DNA from: Gammaproteobacteria bacterium
Lineage (GTDB): Bacteria > Pseudomonadota > Gammaproteobacteria > Steroidobacterales > Woeseiaceae
Direction of reading: 5' to 3'
DNA: 64,000 nt
Assembly: GCA_009937615.1 (NCBI GenBank)
Contig: JAACFB010000012.1
Location: 1 to 64,000, forward strand
Of the stretch, positions 48,339-58,182 are shown one piece after another. Within the stretch, counting starts at the first letter, position 1. Each line of letters begins with the position of its first letter. A model generated the notes under the pieces. It ran no database searches. It was not told the origin of the DNA and was given only the letters and a program-made list of their open reading frames with translations. A program made the translations under genes and the position numbers.

Positions 48339-49703
48339 ATGCAAGTCTATTCCAATATCCTGGAAATGGTCGGCCGAACACCGATGCTCGAAGTGAAGCG
48401 CCTGGACACGGGGCCCTGCCGGCTTTTTCTCAAGCTCGAACTCATGAACCCGGGCGGATCGATCAAGGACCGAATCGGCATCTCGATGATTGAAGAGGCC
48501 GAGCGACGAGGAGACATCAAGCCTGGCGATACGATCGTCGAGGCGACGGCCGGAAACACGGGAATCGGCCTGGCACTGGTTGCGGCACAGAAAGGCTACC
48601 GGCTGATACTGGTATTGCCGGACAAGATGAGCCAGGAAAAAATATTCAACCTGCGTGCGATGGGCGCGGACGTTGTGCTAACGCGTTCCGACGTCGTCAA
48701 GGGGCATCCCGAGTACTACCAGGACCTTGGCAGGCGCATCGCTGAAGAGCGGGGTGCCTATTTCATCAATCAGTTCGGCAACATGGACAATGCGCTGGCG
48801 CATGAGCAAACAACGGCGCCCGAAATAATCGAACAGATGGATGGCGACGTCGACGCGATCGTTCTCGGTGTCGGATCGAGCGGTACGGTCACCGGCATGT
48901 GTCAATACCTCAATGAGCACGCACCGAACGTTGATTTGATCCTTGCCGACCCGGTCGGCTCGATTCTTGCTGACTACATCAATAAGGGCGAACTCCACGA
49001 CAAGAGCAGCAGCTGGCTTGTGGAAGGCATAGGCGAAGATTTCATTCCCGAGATTGCCGATTTTTCGCGCGTGACGCAGGCGTATTCGATCAGTGACGCC
49101 GAGTCATTTGCGGCTGCTCGCGAGCTTTTGAAAACCGAAGGTCTCCTGGCGGGGTCGTCATCGGGAACATTGCTGGCTGCCGCGCTGAAGTACTGTCATG
49201 CGCAGTCGGAGCCGAAGCGCGTGGTTTCGCTTGCCTGCGATACCGGCAACAAGTACCTGTCGAAGCTGTACAACGATTTCTGGATGGAGGATCAGGGCTT
49301 TATCGAGCGGGAGTCCTGCGATGACCTGCGCGACCTGATCGGCAGGCCGCACGGTGAGCGTGCCACGATCACGGTCGGCCCTACCGATGTTCTTACGACG
49401 GCGCACAATCGACTGCGCAATGCTGGATTCTCGCAACTACCGGTTATGGATGAAGGCAATCTTGTCGGCATCGTGACCGAAGACACCATTATTCAGCATG
49501 TGTTCGGTAAGCCCGAACTCATGAAATCGATGGTAGGAGAGGCGATGCAGACTGCCTTCATCAGGCTCGACAAGGATACGAGCATCAATAACCTCGTCTC
49601 GATGCTGCAGGTTCAGCCTTACGCAGCGATCATGGATGGCGATGAGTTCATGGGCCTGATCACGCGCTCGGACGTTCTCAACTACCTGCGCCGGCAGATG
49701 TAA
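48339..49703 (+). CDS. cbs: Cystathionine beta-synthase with CBS-domain pair
   Basis: The 454-residue protein joins a PLP-dependent fold II catalytic domain (NPGGSIKDRIG with the PLP lysine, EATAGNTGIGLALVAA, GVGSSGTVTGMCQY) to a C-terminal pair of CBS regulatory modules (VLTTAHNRLRNAGFSQLPVMDEG and LVSMLQVQPYAAIMDGDEFMGLITRSD). It condenses serine and homocysteine to cystathionine for cysteine synthesis. The CBS pair distinguishes it from CysK/CysM. With MetH in the window, homocysteine has two encoded fates. The ATG at 48339 gives the usual start MQVYSNILEMVG. Confidence 0.92.
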   Translation: MQVYSNILEMVGRTPMLEVKRLDTGPCRLFLKLELMNPGGSIKDRIGISMIEEAERRGDIKPGDTIVEATAGNTGIGLALVAAQKGYRLILVLPDKMSQEKIFNLRAMGADVVLTRSDVVKGHPEYYQDLGRRIAEERGAYFINQFGNMDNALAHEQTTAPEIIEQMDGDVDAIVLGVGSSGTVTGMCQYLNEHAPNVDLILADPVGSILADYINKGELHDKSSSWLVEGIGEDFIPEIADFSRVTQAYSISDAESFAAARELLKTEGLLAGSSSGTLLAAALKYCHAQSEPKRVVSLACDTGNKYLSKLYNDFWMEDQGFIERESCDDLRDLIGRPHGERATITVGPTDVLTTAHNRLRNAGFSQLPVMDEGNLVGIVTEDTIIQHVFGKPELMKSMVGEAMQTAFIRLDKDTSINNLVSMLQVQPYAAIMDGDEFMGLITRSDVLNYLRRQM

Positions 49704-49724
49704 CGGCTCCCGGCTGCGCCGGGC

Positions 49725-50807
49725 TCAATTGGCAAGGGCCGCAAGCTGGTCGGCCTGGTACTCGTTGATCAGCGGCTGAACGACCTGGTCGAGACCACCT
49801 TCGAGTATCTCTTCGAGCTTGTAAAGTGTCAGGTTGATGCGGTGATCCGTGACGCGGCCCTGAGGGAAATTGTAGGTTCGTATTCGCTCGGAGCGATCTC
49901 CCGAGCCGACCAGCAACTTGCGCTGCGCCGCCTGTTCGGAGGCCTGTTGTGCCACCTGGGTGTCCAGCAGCCGTGCCTGTAGCAAGGACATCGCCCGCGC
50001 GCGGTTCTTATGCTGTGACCTTTCATCCTGGCATTCGACGACAATGCCCGTCGGCAGGTGAGTCAGGCGCACCGCCGAATCCGTCTTGTTGACATGCTGG
50101 CCGCCTGCGCCCGACGCCCGGTAAGTATCGACGCGCAGGTCGGCGGGCGAAATATCGATCGCCTCGACCTCGTCTGGTTCGGGGAGCACCGCGACCGTGC
50201 ATGCCGATGTATGTATGCGGCCCTGTGATTCGGTTGCGGGCACCCGCTGTACACGATGGGCGCCTGACTCGAACTTGAGGTTGGCGTAGATGCCGCTGCC
50301 GCTGATGCGGCTGATGATTTCCTTGTAACCGCCATGCTCACCTTCGCGGGCACTCAGAATCTCGACCGACCAGCCCATGGTTTCAGCGTACTTCGTGTAC
50401 ATGCGAAACAGGTCACCCGCGAACAGGGCGGCTTCGTCGCCACCGGTACCGGCGCGCACTTCGAGATAGACGTTGCTTTCATCATGCGGGTCCGGCGGTA
50501 TAAGCGACTTCTGCAGCTCGAGCAGCAGCGATTCCCGCTTCGATGTCAGGGTCTGCAGTTCTTCCTGGCCCATCTCCCGCACGTCGCTGTCACTGTCCGC
50601 AGCCATCTCCTCGGCAGCGGTGATATCCGCATCCAGCGCCTCAAAGTCTGCGAACAGGCCGACGACCGGCTCGATTCGCGCGTATTCCTTGGACAGGTTC
50701 CGAAACTGGCCTTGATCGCCGATGACATCGGGGTCAGCGAGCAGACCGGCCAGTTCCTCGAAGCGATCACGAACGGACTCGAGCTTATGGCGTATCGACT
50801 CTTTCAT
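49725..50807 (-). CDS. prfA: Peptide chain release factor 1
   Basis: RF1 terminates translation at UAA and UAG. The 360-residue protein has [22 protein letters not shown], the codon-recognition area around [20 protein letters not shown], and the catalytic GGQ in [17 protein letters not shown], the target of PrmC. It follows hemA by 6 bases, the conserved hemA-prfA order. Confidence 0.97.
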   Translation of the reverse strand: MKESIRHKLESVRDRFEELAGLLADPDVIGDQGQFRNLSKEYARIEPVVGLFADFEALDADITAAEEMAADSDSDVREMGQEELQTLTSKRESLLLELQKSLIPPDPHDESNVYLEVRAGTGGDEAALFAGDLFRMYTKYAETMGWSVEILSAREGEHGGYKEIISRISGSGIYANLKFESGAHRVQRVPATESQGRIHTSACTVAVLPEPDEVEAIDISPADLRVDTYRASGAGGQHVNKTDSAVRLTHLPTGIVVECQDERSQHKNRARAMSLLQARLLDTQVAQQASEQAAQRKLLVGSGDRSERIRTYNFPQGRVTDHRINLTLYKLEEILEGGLDQVVQPLINEYQADQLAALAN

Positions 50808-50813
50808 AAAATT

Positions 50814-52067
50814 CTACTCATGATCGAGACCGAACAGGATCTGCGCGGCTTCGATGATGTCTTCCTCGGAAGCTTCGCCGGCTTCACGCAAGCGGACGCT
50901 CGGATTGTGCAGCAACTTCTTCATCAATGCTGCTGTTGCAAACTCGATGACCTCATTGCTATCGATACCCTTGGCAATGCGGCGTCTTGCCTGCGCCAGA
51001 ACCTCGTCGCGGATCGACTCGCCGTGCTCTCGAAGGGCCGTGATGATCGGGTTGACCTGCTTGGCGCGCTCGATGCTGAGGTAGCGGGCGATTTCGTCGT
51101 CGAGTATTCGGTTCGCGTCGACGGCCGCAGCTTCTCGACTGCCCTGGCCCTGGAGAATAACCTTGTCGAGGTCGTCGATCGTGTAAAGGTACACGTCATT
51201 CAATTCGGCCGCGTTGGCCTCGATGTCGCGCGGGACCGCAATGTCGACAGCAAATATCGGCTTGTGTTTGCGTATCGAGACGGCAGCCTTTAATTGAGCG
51301 CATGTGATCAGCGGCTCGGTGCTCGCCGTCGACGTAAAAAGAATATCAGCTTCGGGAAGCGTGCCTTCGAGCTCAGACAGCGGCACGGCATAGCCGCCAA
51401 ATCGGTTCGCGAGCCGTCGCGCACGCTCGAGGTCACGGTTTGCGACGAACAGGCGGCGGATGCCTCGGCTCGACAGGTGCTTGGCGAGCAGCTCGACGGT
51501 CATGCCGGCACCAACCAGCAGCGCCGTGTGCTGCCCGAACCCTGCAAAGAACTGCTGGGCGAGGCTGACGGCGGCCGATGCGACCGAGACGGGATTTGTG
51601 CCGATCTCGGTGTCCGTTCGTACTTTCTTGGCGACCGAAAACGTGTGCTGAAACAAACGGTGCAGATGCTTGCCCAGCGTGCCGCTGTGCTGCGCCACGC
51701 GCACGGCATCCTTGAGCTGGCCGAGGATCTGCGGTTCGCCAAGGACCAGGGAGTCGAGACCGCAGGCGACCCGGAAAATATGGCGTATCGCGGCGTCTTC
51801 ATCGAGCGTGAACAAAGTGTCCGCGAACTGCGGATCGAGGTTGCGCTCGTTCCTCAGCCAGTCCTTCAGTTGCTCGCGTCCGATGTCACTGGTGAGGACG
51901 TAAAACTCGGTGCGATTGCAGGTTGAAAGCAGGACGGCCTCGTCGATGCCTTCTATTTCCGCCAGGCGCCCGAGGGCCTGGCCGACCTCGTCACCCGCGA
52001 AAACAACTTGCTCGCGAATTTCGACAGGTGCCGTGTTATGGTTTAGCCCGAGTATTTGCAGCCGCAT
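50814..52067 (-). CDS. hemA: Glutamyl-tRNA reductase
   Basis: HemA reduces glutamyl-tRNA to glutamate-1-semialdehyde, the first committed step of C5 tetrapyrrole synthesis, feeding heme and cobalamin (needed by MetH). The 417-residue protein has LGLNHNTAPVEIREQV, the catalytic cysteine in STCNRTEFYV and the NADPH domain (VGAGMTVELLAKHL). It is divergent from the TPR-lolB pair across 99 bases. Confidence 0.97.
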   Translation of the reverse strand: MRLQILGLNHNTAPVEIREQVVFAGDEVGQALGRLAEIEGIDEAVLLSTCNRTEFYVLTSDIGREQLKDWLRNERNLDPQFADTLFTLDEDAAIRHIFRVACGLDSLVLGEPQILGQLKDAVRVAQHSGTLGKHLHRLFQHTFSVAKKVRTDTEIGTNPVSVASAAVSLAQQFFAGFGQHTALLVGAGMTVELLAKHLSSRGIRRLFVANRDLERARRLANRFGGYAVPLSELEGTLPEADILFTSTASTEPLITCAQLKAAVSIRKHKPIFAVDIAVPRDIEANAAELNDVYLYTIDDLDKVILQGQGSREAAAVDANRILDDEIARYLSIERAKQVNPIITALREHGESIRDEVLAQARRRIAKGIDSNEVIEFATAALMKKLLHNPSVRLREAGEASEEDIIEAAQILFGLDHE

Positions 52068-52166
52068 AGCGAATAATTGTAAGCGAACTGATGGATCAGT
52101 TCCTTGTCTCTGTTACCCATGCGGCGCAATAATGCCGCCGCAACACCGTTTATCTGTAGAGTAAGA

Positions 52167-53852
52167 ATGCACCAGTATTGTCGACGAACGCCGGCCTTCT
52201 CTTTGCTTGCGGCACTTATACTTGCGGCTGCACCCTGCGTACTGCATGCGCAGGACGAGGGGGCCATCGATGCCAGCGCGCACGTGCTGCAGGCAGAAAT
52301 TGCGCTGCAGGGCGATGACTATCTGCTGGCCGCTCGCAAATATCGCATGGCGGCGGAACTCAGTGACAGTGTTGAGATAGCGCGCCAGGCTACCCGTATT
52401 GGTTACGACCTCGGATTTGACAAAGAGGCGCTGCGCTCCGCAGAACGCTGGCTGGAACTCGATCCGGATAGCCCCTATGCATTGCGGGTCGTGGCTCAGC
52501 TGCAGCTGCGCCTCGGCGAGCTTCGAAGCGCCCGGCGCAGTTACGAAAAAGTAATATCGGCCGGCGACGGGCCCGCTGATCAGCGTCTCGCGGCACTGCT
52601 GCCTGACCTGTCCGCCGAGAATCCGCAGAATGCCGACAAGCTGATGCGCATGCTGGCGAAACCCTATAAAGACTCTGCGCGCGTTTGCTATGCCTCCGCG
52701 GTGCTGGCGCTGCAGGCTGGCGACACCGACTATGCCGGCAAGCAGGTCGCGCGTGCGATGGAACTCGATACCGAGTGGCTGCGGCCCAAGCTGCTCTATG
52801 CGCGGGTATTGCTGCTGGAAGGCAAGGCCGATGAGGCGATCGACTATACGGCGCGGATTATCGGCGACGATCCGGATCCCGACGCTGACGCACGCATGGA
52901 ACTGGCCCTCATGTACATTTCCGTGGGGCGCGATGATGACGCGCTGAGCCAGGTCAACCAGATCTTGCTCGAACAGTCCGGTCGAGTGGATGCGCTGCGG
53001 CTGATGGCGATCATCAATTTCCGTCAGGGCAATCTGGACGCAGCCTGGGACGATTTCGAAGACGTCCTCGCGAGTCGCGAGTACACGATGGATGCACTCT
53101 ATTACCTGGCACGGATTGCCGATATACGCGGTGAGCCGGAGCGTGCTATCCGCCTTTATTCGCAGGTTCGGTCGGGGCCGAACGCGGTCCCGGCGCAACG
53201 TCGTGTCAGCGCGTTGATTGCCTACCAGCAGGACGACCCGGAGCAGGCGCTGCAACGAATTGACGAGTTCGCGGACGAGAACCCGGCGTACGCGGTCGAT
53301 ATGGTGTTAGCCCGCGCCCAGCTGCTCGCGTCACTGGAGCGTTATTCTGCCGCCCTTGAAGAGTATGACCGGGCCGTCGAGTATCGGCCCGACGACGAGA
53401 GTACCGCCCTGGGCCGGGCAGAGCTGCTGCTGCGCATGGATCGTCTCGACGACGCTGTCGACGCCTATCGTGATGCCGTGAAACGCTGGCCCGATAGCGC
53501 GCTGACGCTCAACGCACTCGGCTACACGCTGGCCGATCGCACGGAGGAGTATCGGGAGGCGGAAAGGCTTATTCGCAAGGCGTTGCGCATCGACCCGGAC
53601 AGCCCGGCGATCATCGACAGCCTCGGCTGGGTGCTTTACAAGCGTGGAAAATTCGAGGCAGCTCTGGAGCAACTGGAAATTGCATACAGTCGTTTTGCCG
53701 ATCACGAGGTCGCTGCGCACCTGGTCGATGTGCTGGTTGCTCTCGACCGAAAAGACGAAGCACTCGAACTGCTTGCGGCGGCCGAGGAGCAGAACCCTGA
53801 CAGCGAGCTGCTCGATGACGTGCGCCAGCGTCGATTCCCCGAGACGAACTAG
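52167..53852 (+). CDS. Exported tetratricopeptide-repeat protein
   Basis: The 561-residue protein has a signal peptide (FSLLAALILAAAPCVLHAQ) and then TPR-type helical repeats over most of its length, for example AARKYRMAAELSDSVEIARQA, ALEEYDRAVEYRPDDESTALGRAELLL-type units and AERLIRKALRIDPDSPAIID. Proteins like this are common just upstream of lolB in gammaproteobacteria and probably scaffold envelope complexes; no specific partner is known. The ATG at 52167 starts the signal peptide. Its 3' end overlaps lolB by 38 bases. Confidence 0.88.
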   Translation: MHQYCRRTPAFSLLAALILAAAPCVLHAQDEGAIDASAHVLQAEIALQGDDYLLAARKYRMAAELSDSVEIARQATRIGYDLGFDKEALRSAERWLELDPDSPYALRVVAQLQLRLGELRSARRSYEKVISAGDGPADQRLAALLPDLSAENPQNADKLMRMLAKPYKDSARVCYASAVLALQAGDTDYAGKQVARAMELDTEWLRPKLLYARVLLLEGKADEAIDYTARIIGDDPDPDADARMELALMYISVGRDDDALSQVNQILLEQSGRVDALRLMAIINFRQGNLDAAWDDFEDVLASREYTMDALYYLARIADIRGEPERAIRLYSQVRSGPNAVPAQRRVSALIAYQQDDPEQALQRIDEFADENPAYAVDMVLARAQLLASLERYSAALEEYDRAVEYRPDDESTALGRAELLLRMDRLDDAVDAYRDAVKRWPDSALTLNALGYTLADRTEEYREAERLIRKALRIDPDSPAIIDSLGWVLYKRGKFEAALEQLEIAYSRFADHEVAAHLVDVLVALDRKDEALELLAAAEEQNPDSELLDDVRQRRFPETN

Positions 53853-54447
53853 GCAGGCGCGGCTCACCGCGCTGACCCTAATGCTGCTGCTCGTCGCCGG
53901 CTGTGCGACTCGTCAAAGTGTGTCGTTGCCGGAAATCGACAGCTGGGAGGCGCGCACCCGGGTGCTCGGCAGTTTTCCGAGCTGGGAATTTTCCGCGCGG
54001 ATCGGCGTAAAGACACGGGACGAGGGGTTCAACGGTAAACTGCGCTGGGTTCAGGATGGCGACACGTTCCATGCAACGGTCGGCGGACCGCTTGGCATCG
54101 GTACCGTGCAGATTGACGGCGACGACACGCTGCTGGCGTTGACCGACAACGAGGGCGAGAGGACCGAACTCAAGGACATAGAGGGGGAGCTGCAATACCG
54201 CTACGGCTGGACGATCCCGGTGCAGAGCCTGCGCTACTGGGCGCTCGGAATCCCGGATCCTGCGCTGCCGGCGCAGACCGAATTCGACGCGGATGGCCAG
54301 CTTGCGAGACTCGAGCAGCGCAACTGGACGGTGCTGATCACGCGCTACCGGGACGGGGGCGGCCAGCTCATGCCGTCGCGGCTGACGGCCAGCAATGCGG
54401 ACACTCGGGTTCGGGTCGTCATCGATAAATGGCTGTTTTTCGACTGA
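53815..54447 (+). CDS. lolB: Outer-membrane lipoprotein insertion protein LolB
   Basis: LolB accepts lipoproteins from LolA and inserts them into the outer membrane. The 210-residue product (E. coli 207) has a basic n-region, LTLMLLLVAGC as lipobox (Cys30), FPSWEFSARIGVKT, and VGGPLGIGTVQIDGD with WTIPVQSLRYWALG. The ATG at 53815 lies inside the TPR gene and overlaps it by 38 bases; no usable start lies later before the hydrophobic core. ispE, which normally follows lolB, is absent here. Confidence 0.92.
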   Translation: MTCASVDSPRRTRQARLTALTLMLLLVAGCATRQSVSLPEIDSWEARTRVLGSFPSWEFSARIGVKTRDEGFNGKLRWVQDGDTFHATVGGPLGIGTVQIDGDDTLLALTDNEGERTELKDIEGELQYRYGWTIPVQSLRYWALGIPDPALPAQTEFDADGQLARLEQRNWTVLITRYRDGGGQLMPSRLTASNADTRVRVVIDKWLFFD

Positions 54448-54522
54448 TCGGCGCGAGGTGAGGAGTACGGTTTGACTACGTCTGGGCCTCACCGCACAAT
54501 TGCGCCGCACACTGAGGCGTAT

Positions 54523-54597
54523 TGGGGCGTAGCCAAGCGGTAAGGCAACGGGTTTTGATCCCGTGATGCGCAGGTTCGAATCCTGCCGCCCCAGCCA
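54523..54597 (+). tRNA. tRNA-Gln (TTG anticodon)
   Basis: The 75-base sequence folds as a full cloverleaf: acceptor tggggcg/cgcccca, D arm agccaagcggtaaggc, anticodon stem acggg/cccgt with loop ttttgat (anticodon TTG), T arm caggttcgaatcctg, and an encoded 3' CCA. It closely matches E. coli tRNA-Gln. It lies between lolB and prs. Confidence 0.97.
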
Positions 54598-54620
54598 ACC
54601 GAGCCGCAAAAGGGGAAGTC

Positions 54621-55574
54621 GTGGATCTGGTAACAATGGCGGTTTTTACGGGTAACGCGCACCCGGAACTGGCCCACGATATTGCGCGCTACCTCCATGT
54701 GCCGCTTGCACGGGCGCATGTCGGCCGATTCAGCGACGGCGAAATCAACGTCGAAATACTCGAGAATATTCGCGGCCGCGAGACCTTCATCATCCAGCCG
54801 ACCTGTCCACCAGCATCCGAGAACCTCATGGAATTGCTCGTCATGGTCGACGCCGCCAAGCGCGCATCAGCGGCGCGAATTACTGCGGTTATTCCGTATT
54901 TCGGGTTTGCGCGCCAGGATCGCCGACCTCGCTCGGCACGGGTGCCCATCACCGCAAAACTCGTCGCCAAATTGATTGCAGCAGCCGGAGTGGACCGGGT
55001 GTTGACCGTCGACCTGCATGCTGACCAGATTCAGGGTTTCTTCGACATTGCCGTCGACAACGTGTACGCATCGCCGGTTTTGCTGGGCGATGTCTGGAAG
55101 CATGGTTACAAGGATATGGTCGTCGTCTCGCCCGATGTCGGCGGCGTGGTTCGGGCACGCGCGCTCGCAAAGCGTCTCGATGACGCCGACCTGGTTATCA
55201 TCGATAAACGGCGCGACCGGGCCAACCAGTCGGAAGTCATGAATATCATCGGTGAGGTCAAGGGCAAGAACTGCATCATGATGGACGACATGGTCGATAC
55301 GGCGGGGACGCTCTGTCATGCTGCGGGCGCGCTGAAAAAACATGGCGCAAAGTCTGTCCATGCGTACATTACGCACGCCGTGCTGTCCGGTCCGGCCGTC
55401 GAGCGCATCAGCGAATCGGAACTCGACGCGGTCGTGGTAACCGACACCATCCCGCTCAACGAGGCGGCGAGGGCCTGCAAGAAGATTCGGCAGCTGTCGA
55501 CGGCCGAATTGCTGGCCGAGACGATGCGACGGATTTCGGACGAGGAGTCGGTCAGTTCGCTGTACGTCGACTAG
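54621..55574 (+). CDS. prs: Ribose-phosphate pyrophosphokinase
   Basis: Prs makes PRPP for nucleotide, histidine and tryptophan synthesis. The 317-residue protein shows [47 protein letters not shown], the catalytic [11 protein letters not shown] and the PRPP loop [11 protein letters not shown]. The GTG at 54621 has an AGGGGA ribosome-binding site 7 bases upstream. The 170-base gap to rplY (55575-55744) shows no gene. Confidence 0.97.
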   Translation: MDLVTMAVFTGNAHPELAHDIARYLHVPLARAHVGRFSDGEINVEILENIRGRETFIIQPTCPPASENLMELLVMVDAAKRASAARITAVIPYFGFARQDRRPRSARVPITAKLVAKLIAAAGVDRVLTVDLHADQIQGFFDIAVDNVYASPVLLGDVWKHGYKDMVVVSPDVGGVVRARALAKRLDDADLVIIDKRRDRANQSEVMNIIGEVKGKNCIMMDDMVDTAGTLCHAAGALKKHGAKSVHAYITHAVLSGPAVERISESELDAVVVTDTIPLNEAARACKKIRQLSTAELLAETMRRISDEESVSSLYVD

Positions 55575-55744
55575 CCACGCCGTCCGCGAACAGCCGCAAA
55601 CTGAAAACCTGGGCGCTCCCGGGCTATGGCATGTGTTTCGCACATCGGTTACTATGCGCGCCCCTGCTACGGACGGTCGCAGTCCCGGCAGGCCTGAAGT
55701 TCGGATTATTCCGAGAAAAATCAATCAGATAATGGAGTTCAGTC

Positions 55745-56446
55745 ATGGCTGATAAATTCGATCTGATTGCGGATTACCGTGAAGACATGGGGAAAGGTGC
55801 GAGCCGCCGCCTGCGTCGTGACGGCATGGTTCCCGCAATCATCTATGGTGCCGGGCGCCCGCCGCGGTTACTGAAGTTCGACCACAACAAGGTCACGAGG
55901 GCACTCGAGAACGAGTCCTTCTATTCGAGCGTGCTCAACATCAAGGTTGGCAATAAAAGCCAGGCCGCGATCATAAAAGACATTCAACGGCATCCCGCCA
56001 AGCGCCAGATCGTCCACATCGACCTGCAGCGCATTGTCGACGATGAACCGATCCGGATGAACGTGCCGATCCATTTTATTGGCGAGGACGTCGCGGTCGG
56101 CGTCAAACAGGGCGGAGGATCGGTTTCGCGCCTGAGAACCGACGTCGAGGTTGTTTGCCTGCCCAAGCATCTCCCCGAGTACCTCGAGGTCGATATTTCG
56201 GCACTGGAGCTCGATGAAATGCTGATGCTGTCGGACATCAAGTTGCCCGAAGGCGTCGAAATGCCGGAACTGGCTCACGGACCCGAGAACGACCAGGCCA
56301 TCGTTTCGATCCACGTGATCAAAGCCGTACCGATCGAGGAAGAAGAACTCGAGGCTGCCGCTGTCGAGGGCGAAGCGGAGGGCAGGGAAGCGGAACCGGC
56401 CGGCGAGCCCGGCGCAGAGTCCGACGCCGAAACCGAGGAAGACTAG
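55745..56446 (+). CDS. rplY: 50S ribosomal protein L25/general stress protein Ctc
   Basis: This long form of L25 (233 residues) has the 5S-rRNA-binding N-terminal domain (DMGKGASRRLRRDGMVPAIIYG, HPAKRQIVHIDLQRI) plus the TL5/CTC beta domain (LPEYLEVDISALELDEMLMLSD) and a highly acidic tail of about 35 residues (EGEAEGREAEPAGE...). E. coli has only the short form. The prs-rplY-pth-ychF order is the standard one. A GGAG lies 6-9 bases upstream of the ATG. Confidence 0.96.
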   Translation: MADKFDLIADYREDMGKGASRRLRRDGMVPAIIYGAGRPPRLLKFDHNKVTRALENESFYSSVLNIKVGNKSQAAIIKDIQRHPAKRQIVHIDLQRIVDDEPIRMNVPIHFIGEDVAVGVKQGGGSVSRLRTDVEVVCLPKHLPEYLEVDISALELDEMLMLSDIKLPEGVEMPELAHGPENDQAIVSIHVIKAVPIEEEELEAAAVEGEAEGREAEPAGEPGAESDAETEED

Positions 56447-56467
56447 ACGACCGTCTAATGCGATACA

Positions 56468-56493
56468 AAAGACCGCCGTCAGGCGGTCTTTTT
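56468..56493 (+). terminator. Intrinsic terminator after rplY
   Basis: aaagaccgcc (56468-56477) pairs perfectly with ggcggtcttt (56482-56491) around gtca and runs into a short T stretch. It ends only about 12 bases before the pth start codon, so pth is either read through or expressed from a promoter upstream of the hairpin. Confidence 0.88.
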
Positions 56494-56505
56494 GATTAAG
56501 ATGCC

Positions 56506-57090
56506 ATGCCCATGACACACCTGAGCATAATCGCCGGTCTCGGCAATCCGGAAGAACAGCACGCACGCACGCTGCACAATGCCGGGTTCTGGTTCGTCGA
56601 CGCGCTGGCACGAAAGTATGGCGGCGCCTTCCGGTACGAGAAAAAGTTCGATGCTGACTGTTGCCGAGTGAATATCGGCGGCAATGCCATCTGGCTCGTC
56701 AAGCCACAGAGCTATATGAACCTCAGTGGCGCGCCCGTGCGCGGTGTACTTGATTATTACGGGCTCAAGCCCGAGGAATTGCTGGTCGCGCACGACGAGA
56801 TCGATTTGCCGCCCGGAACGGTACGCCTCAAACAGGGTGGCGGCCACGGTGGCCACAACGGTATTCGCGACATCATCAGGCATTGCGGCGCGGATTTCAT
56901 GCGCCTTCGGCTGGGCGTAGGTCACCCTGGCGACAAGAGCCAGGTCACCGCCTACGTGCTGAAGCGCGGCTCTAGCGAGGTCGAAGCGGCTGTTGAGCGC
57001 AACATTGACGATGCAGTCGCCGTCATACCCGTGCTGGTCGGCGACGGGCTGAATGCGGCGATGAAGCAACTTCATACAAAGGACGAGTGA
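56506..57090 (+). CDS. pth: Peptidyl-tRNA hydrolase
   Basis: Pth releases peptides from tRNAs that drop off the ribosome. The 194-residue protein has IIAGLGNPEEQHARTLHNAGFW with the catalytic histidine, LVKPQSYMNLSGAPV, and LLVAHDEIDLPPGTVRLKQGGGHGGHNGI. Starts at 56506 and 56512 are both possible. Its stop is immediately followed by the ychF GTG. Confidence 0.96.
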   Translation: MPMTHLSIIAGLGNPEEQHARTLHNAGFWFVDALARKYGGAFRYEKKFDADCCRVNIGGNAIWLVKPQSYMNLSGAPVRGVLDYYGLKPEELLVAHDEIDLPPGTVRLKQGGGHGGHNGIRDIIRHCGADFMRLRLGVGHPGDKSQVTAYVLKRGSSEVEAAVERNIDDAVAVIPVLVGDGLNAAMKQLHTKDE

Positions 57091-58182
57091 GTGGCGATTA
57101 AGAGTGGCATTGTCGGCCTGCCCAACGTAGGCAAGTCGACCTTATTCAACGCGCTGACGGCTGCCGAGATAGCCGCAGAGAACTACCCGTTCTGCACCAT
57201 TGAGCCCAACGTCGGCGTCGTGCCGGTGCCGGATCCGCGACTGGACGTGCTGGCTCGCATTGTCAGGCCGCAGAAAACGATTCCGACGACGATGGAGTTC
57301 GTCGATATTGCCGGGCTGGTGGCCGGTGCCTCCAAAGGGGAAGGGCTGGGTAATAAATTCCTTGCCAACATTCGGGAGACGCACGCGATCGCTCACGTCG
57401 TGAGGTGTTTCGAAAACGATGACGTGACGCACGTGTCCGGCAGGATCAGTCCGATCGACGACATTGAGATCATCAATACCGAACTCGCGCTCGCGGACCT
57501 CGAGTCGGTAGAAAAGCAGCTGTACAAGGCGGAGAAAAACGCGAAGACGGCGAAGAAAGAGGATATCCATGTCCGCGACACGATCAAAAAGGTCAAGGCG
57601 CACCTGGACGAAGGATTACCCGTACGCGCGCTCGACCTGGACGAGAGCGAACGCAGGATTGTGCGTGAACTGCACCTGATCACGGCGAAGCCCGTCATGT
57701 ACATCGCCAACGTTGCCGAGGACGGCTTCGAGAACAATCCCTATCTAGACGCTGTCCGTGATTACGCGGTCACTGAGGGTTCGCAGGTGGTTGCGATTTG
57801 CGCGGCGATCGAGGCAGAGATCGCGGTCCTCGACGAGGCCGACAAGGCTGAGTTCCTGTCAGACCTTGGCTTCGACGAACCCGGCCTGAATCGCGTAATC
57901 CGCGGCGGCTACGCGTTGCTTGGACTGCAAACCTACTTCACCGCCGGGCCCAAGGAGGTCAGGGCCTGGACAACAAAGGTTGGTGCTACGGCACCTGAGG
58001 CCGCCGGCGAAATTCATACGGACTTTCAAAAAGGATTTATTCGTGCCGAGGTTATCGCGTTCGAAGATTTTGTAAGCGGCAACGGCGAGCATGGTGCGAA
58101 AGAAGCCGGTCGACTACGTCTCGAGGGCAAGGAATATATCGTCCAGGAAGGCGATGTCATGCATTTTCGCTTCAACGTATAG
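57091..58182 (+). CDS. ychF: Obg-like P-loop ATPase YchF
   Basis: YchF is a ribosome-associated ATPase/GTPase linked to oxidative-stress responses. The 363-residue protein has the P-loop [15 protein letters not shown], the switch region [19 protein letters not shown], the altered NVAED-type specificity motif (YIANVAED) in place of NKxD, and a C-terminal TGS domain ([24 protein letters not shown]). The GTG start directly abuts the pth stop. Its last 11 bases overlap the convergent TRAP permease gene. Confidence 0.97.
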   Translation: MAIKSGIVGLPNVGKSTLFNALTAAEIAAENYPFCTIEPNVGVVPVPDPRLDVLARIVRPQKTIPTTMEFVDIAGLVAGASKGEGLGNKFLANIRETHAIAHVVRCFENDDVTHVSGRISPIDDIEIINTELALADLESVEKQLYKAEKNAKTAKKEDIHVRDTIKKVKAHLDEGLPVRALDLDESERRIVRELHLITAKPVMYIANVAEDGFENNPYLDAVRDYAVTEGSQVVAICAAIEAEIAVLDEADKAEFLSDLGFDEPGLNRVIRGGYALLGLQTYFTAGPKEVRAWTTKVGATAPEAAGEIHTDFQKGFIRAEVIAFEDFVSGNGEHGAKEAGRLRLEGKEYIVQEGDVMHFRFNV

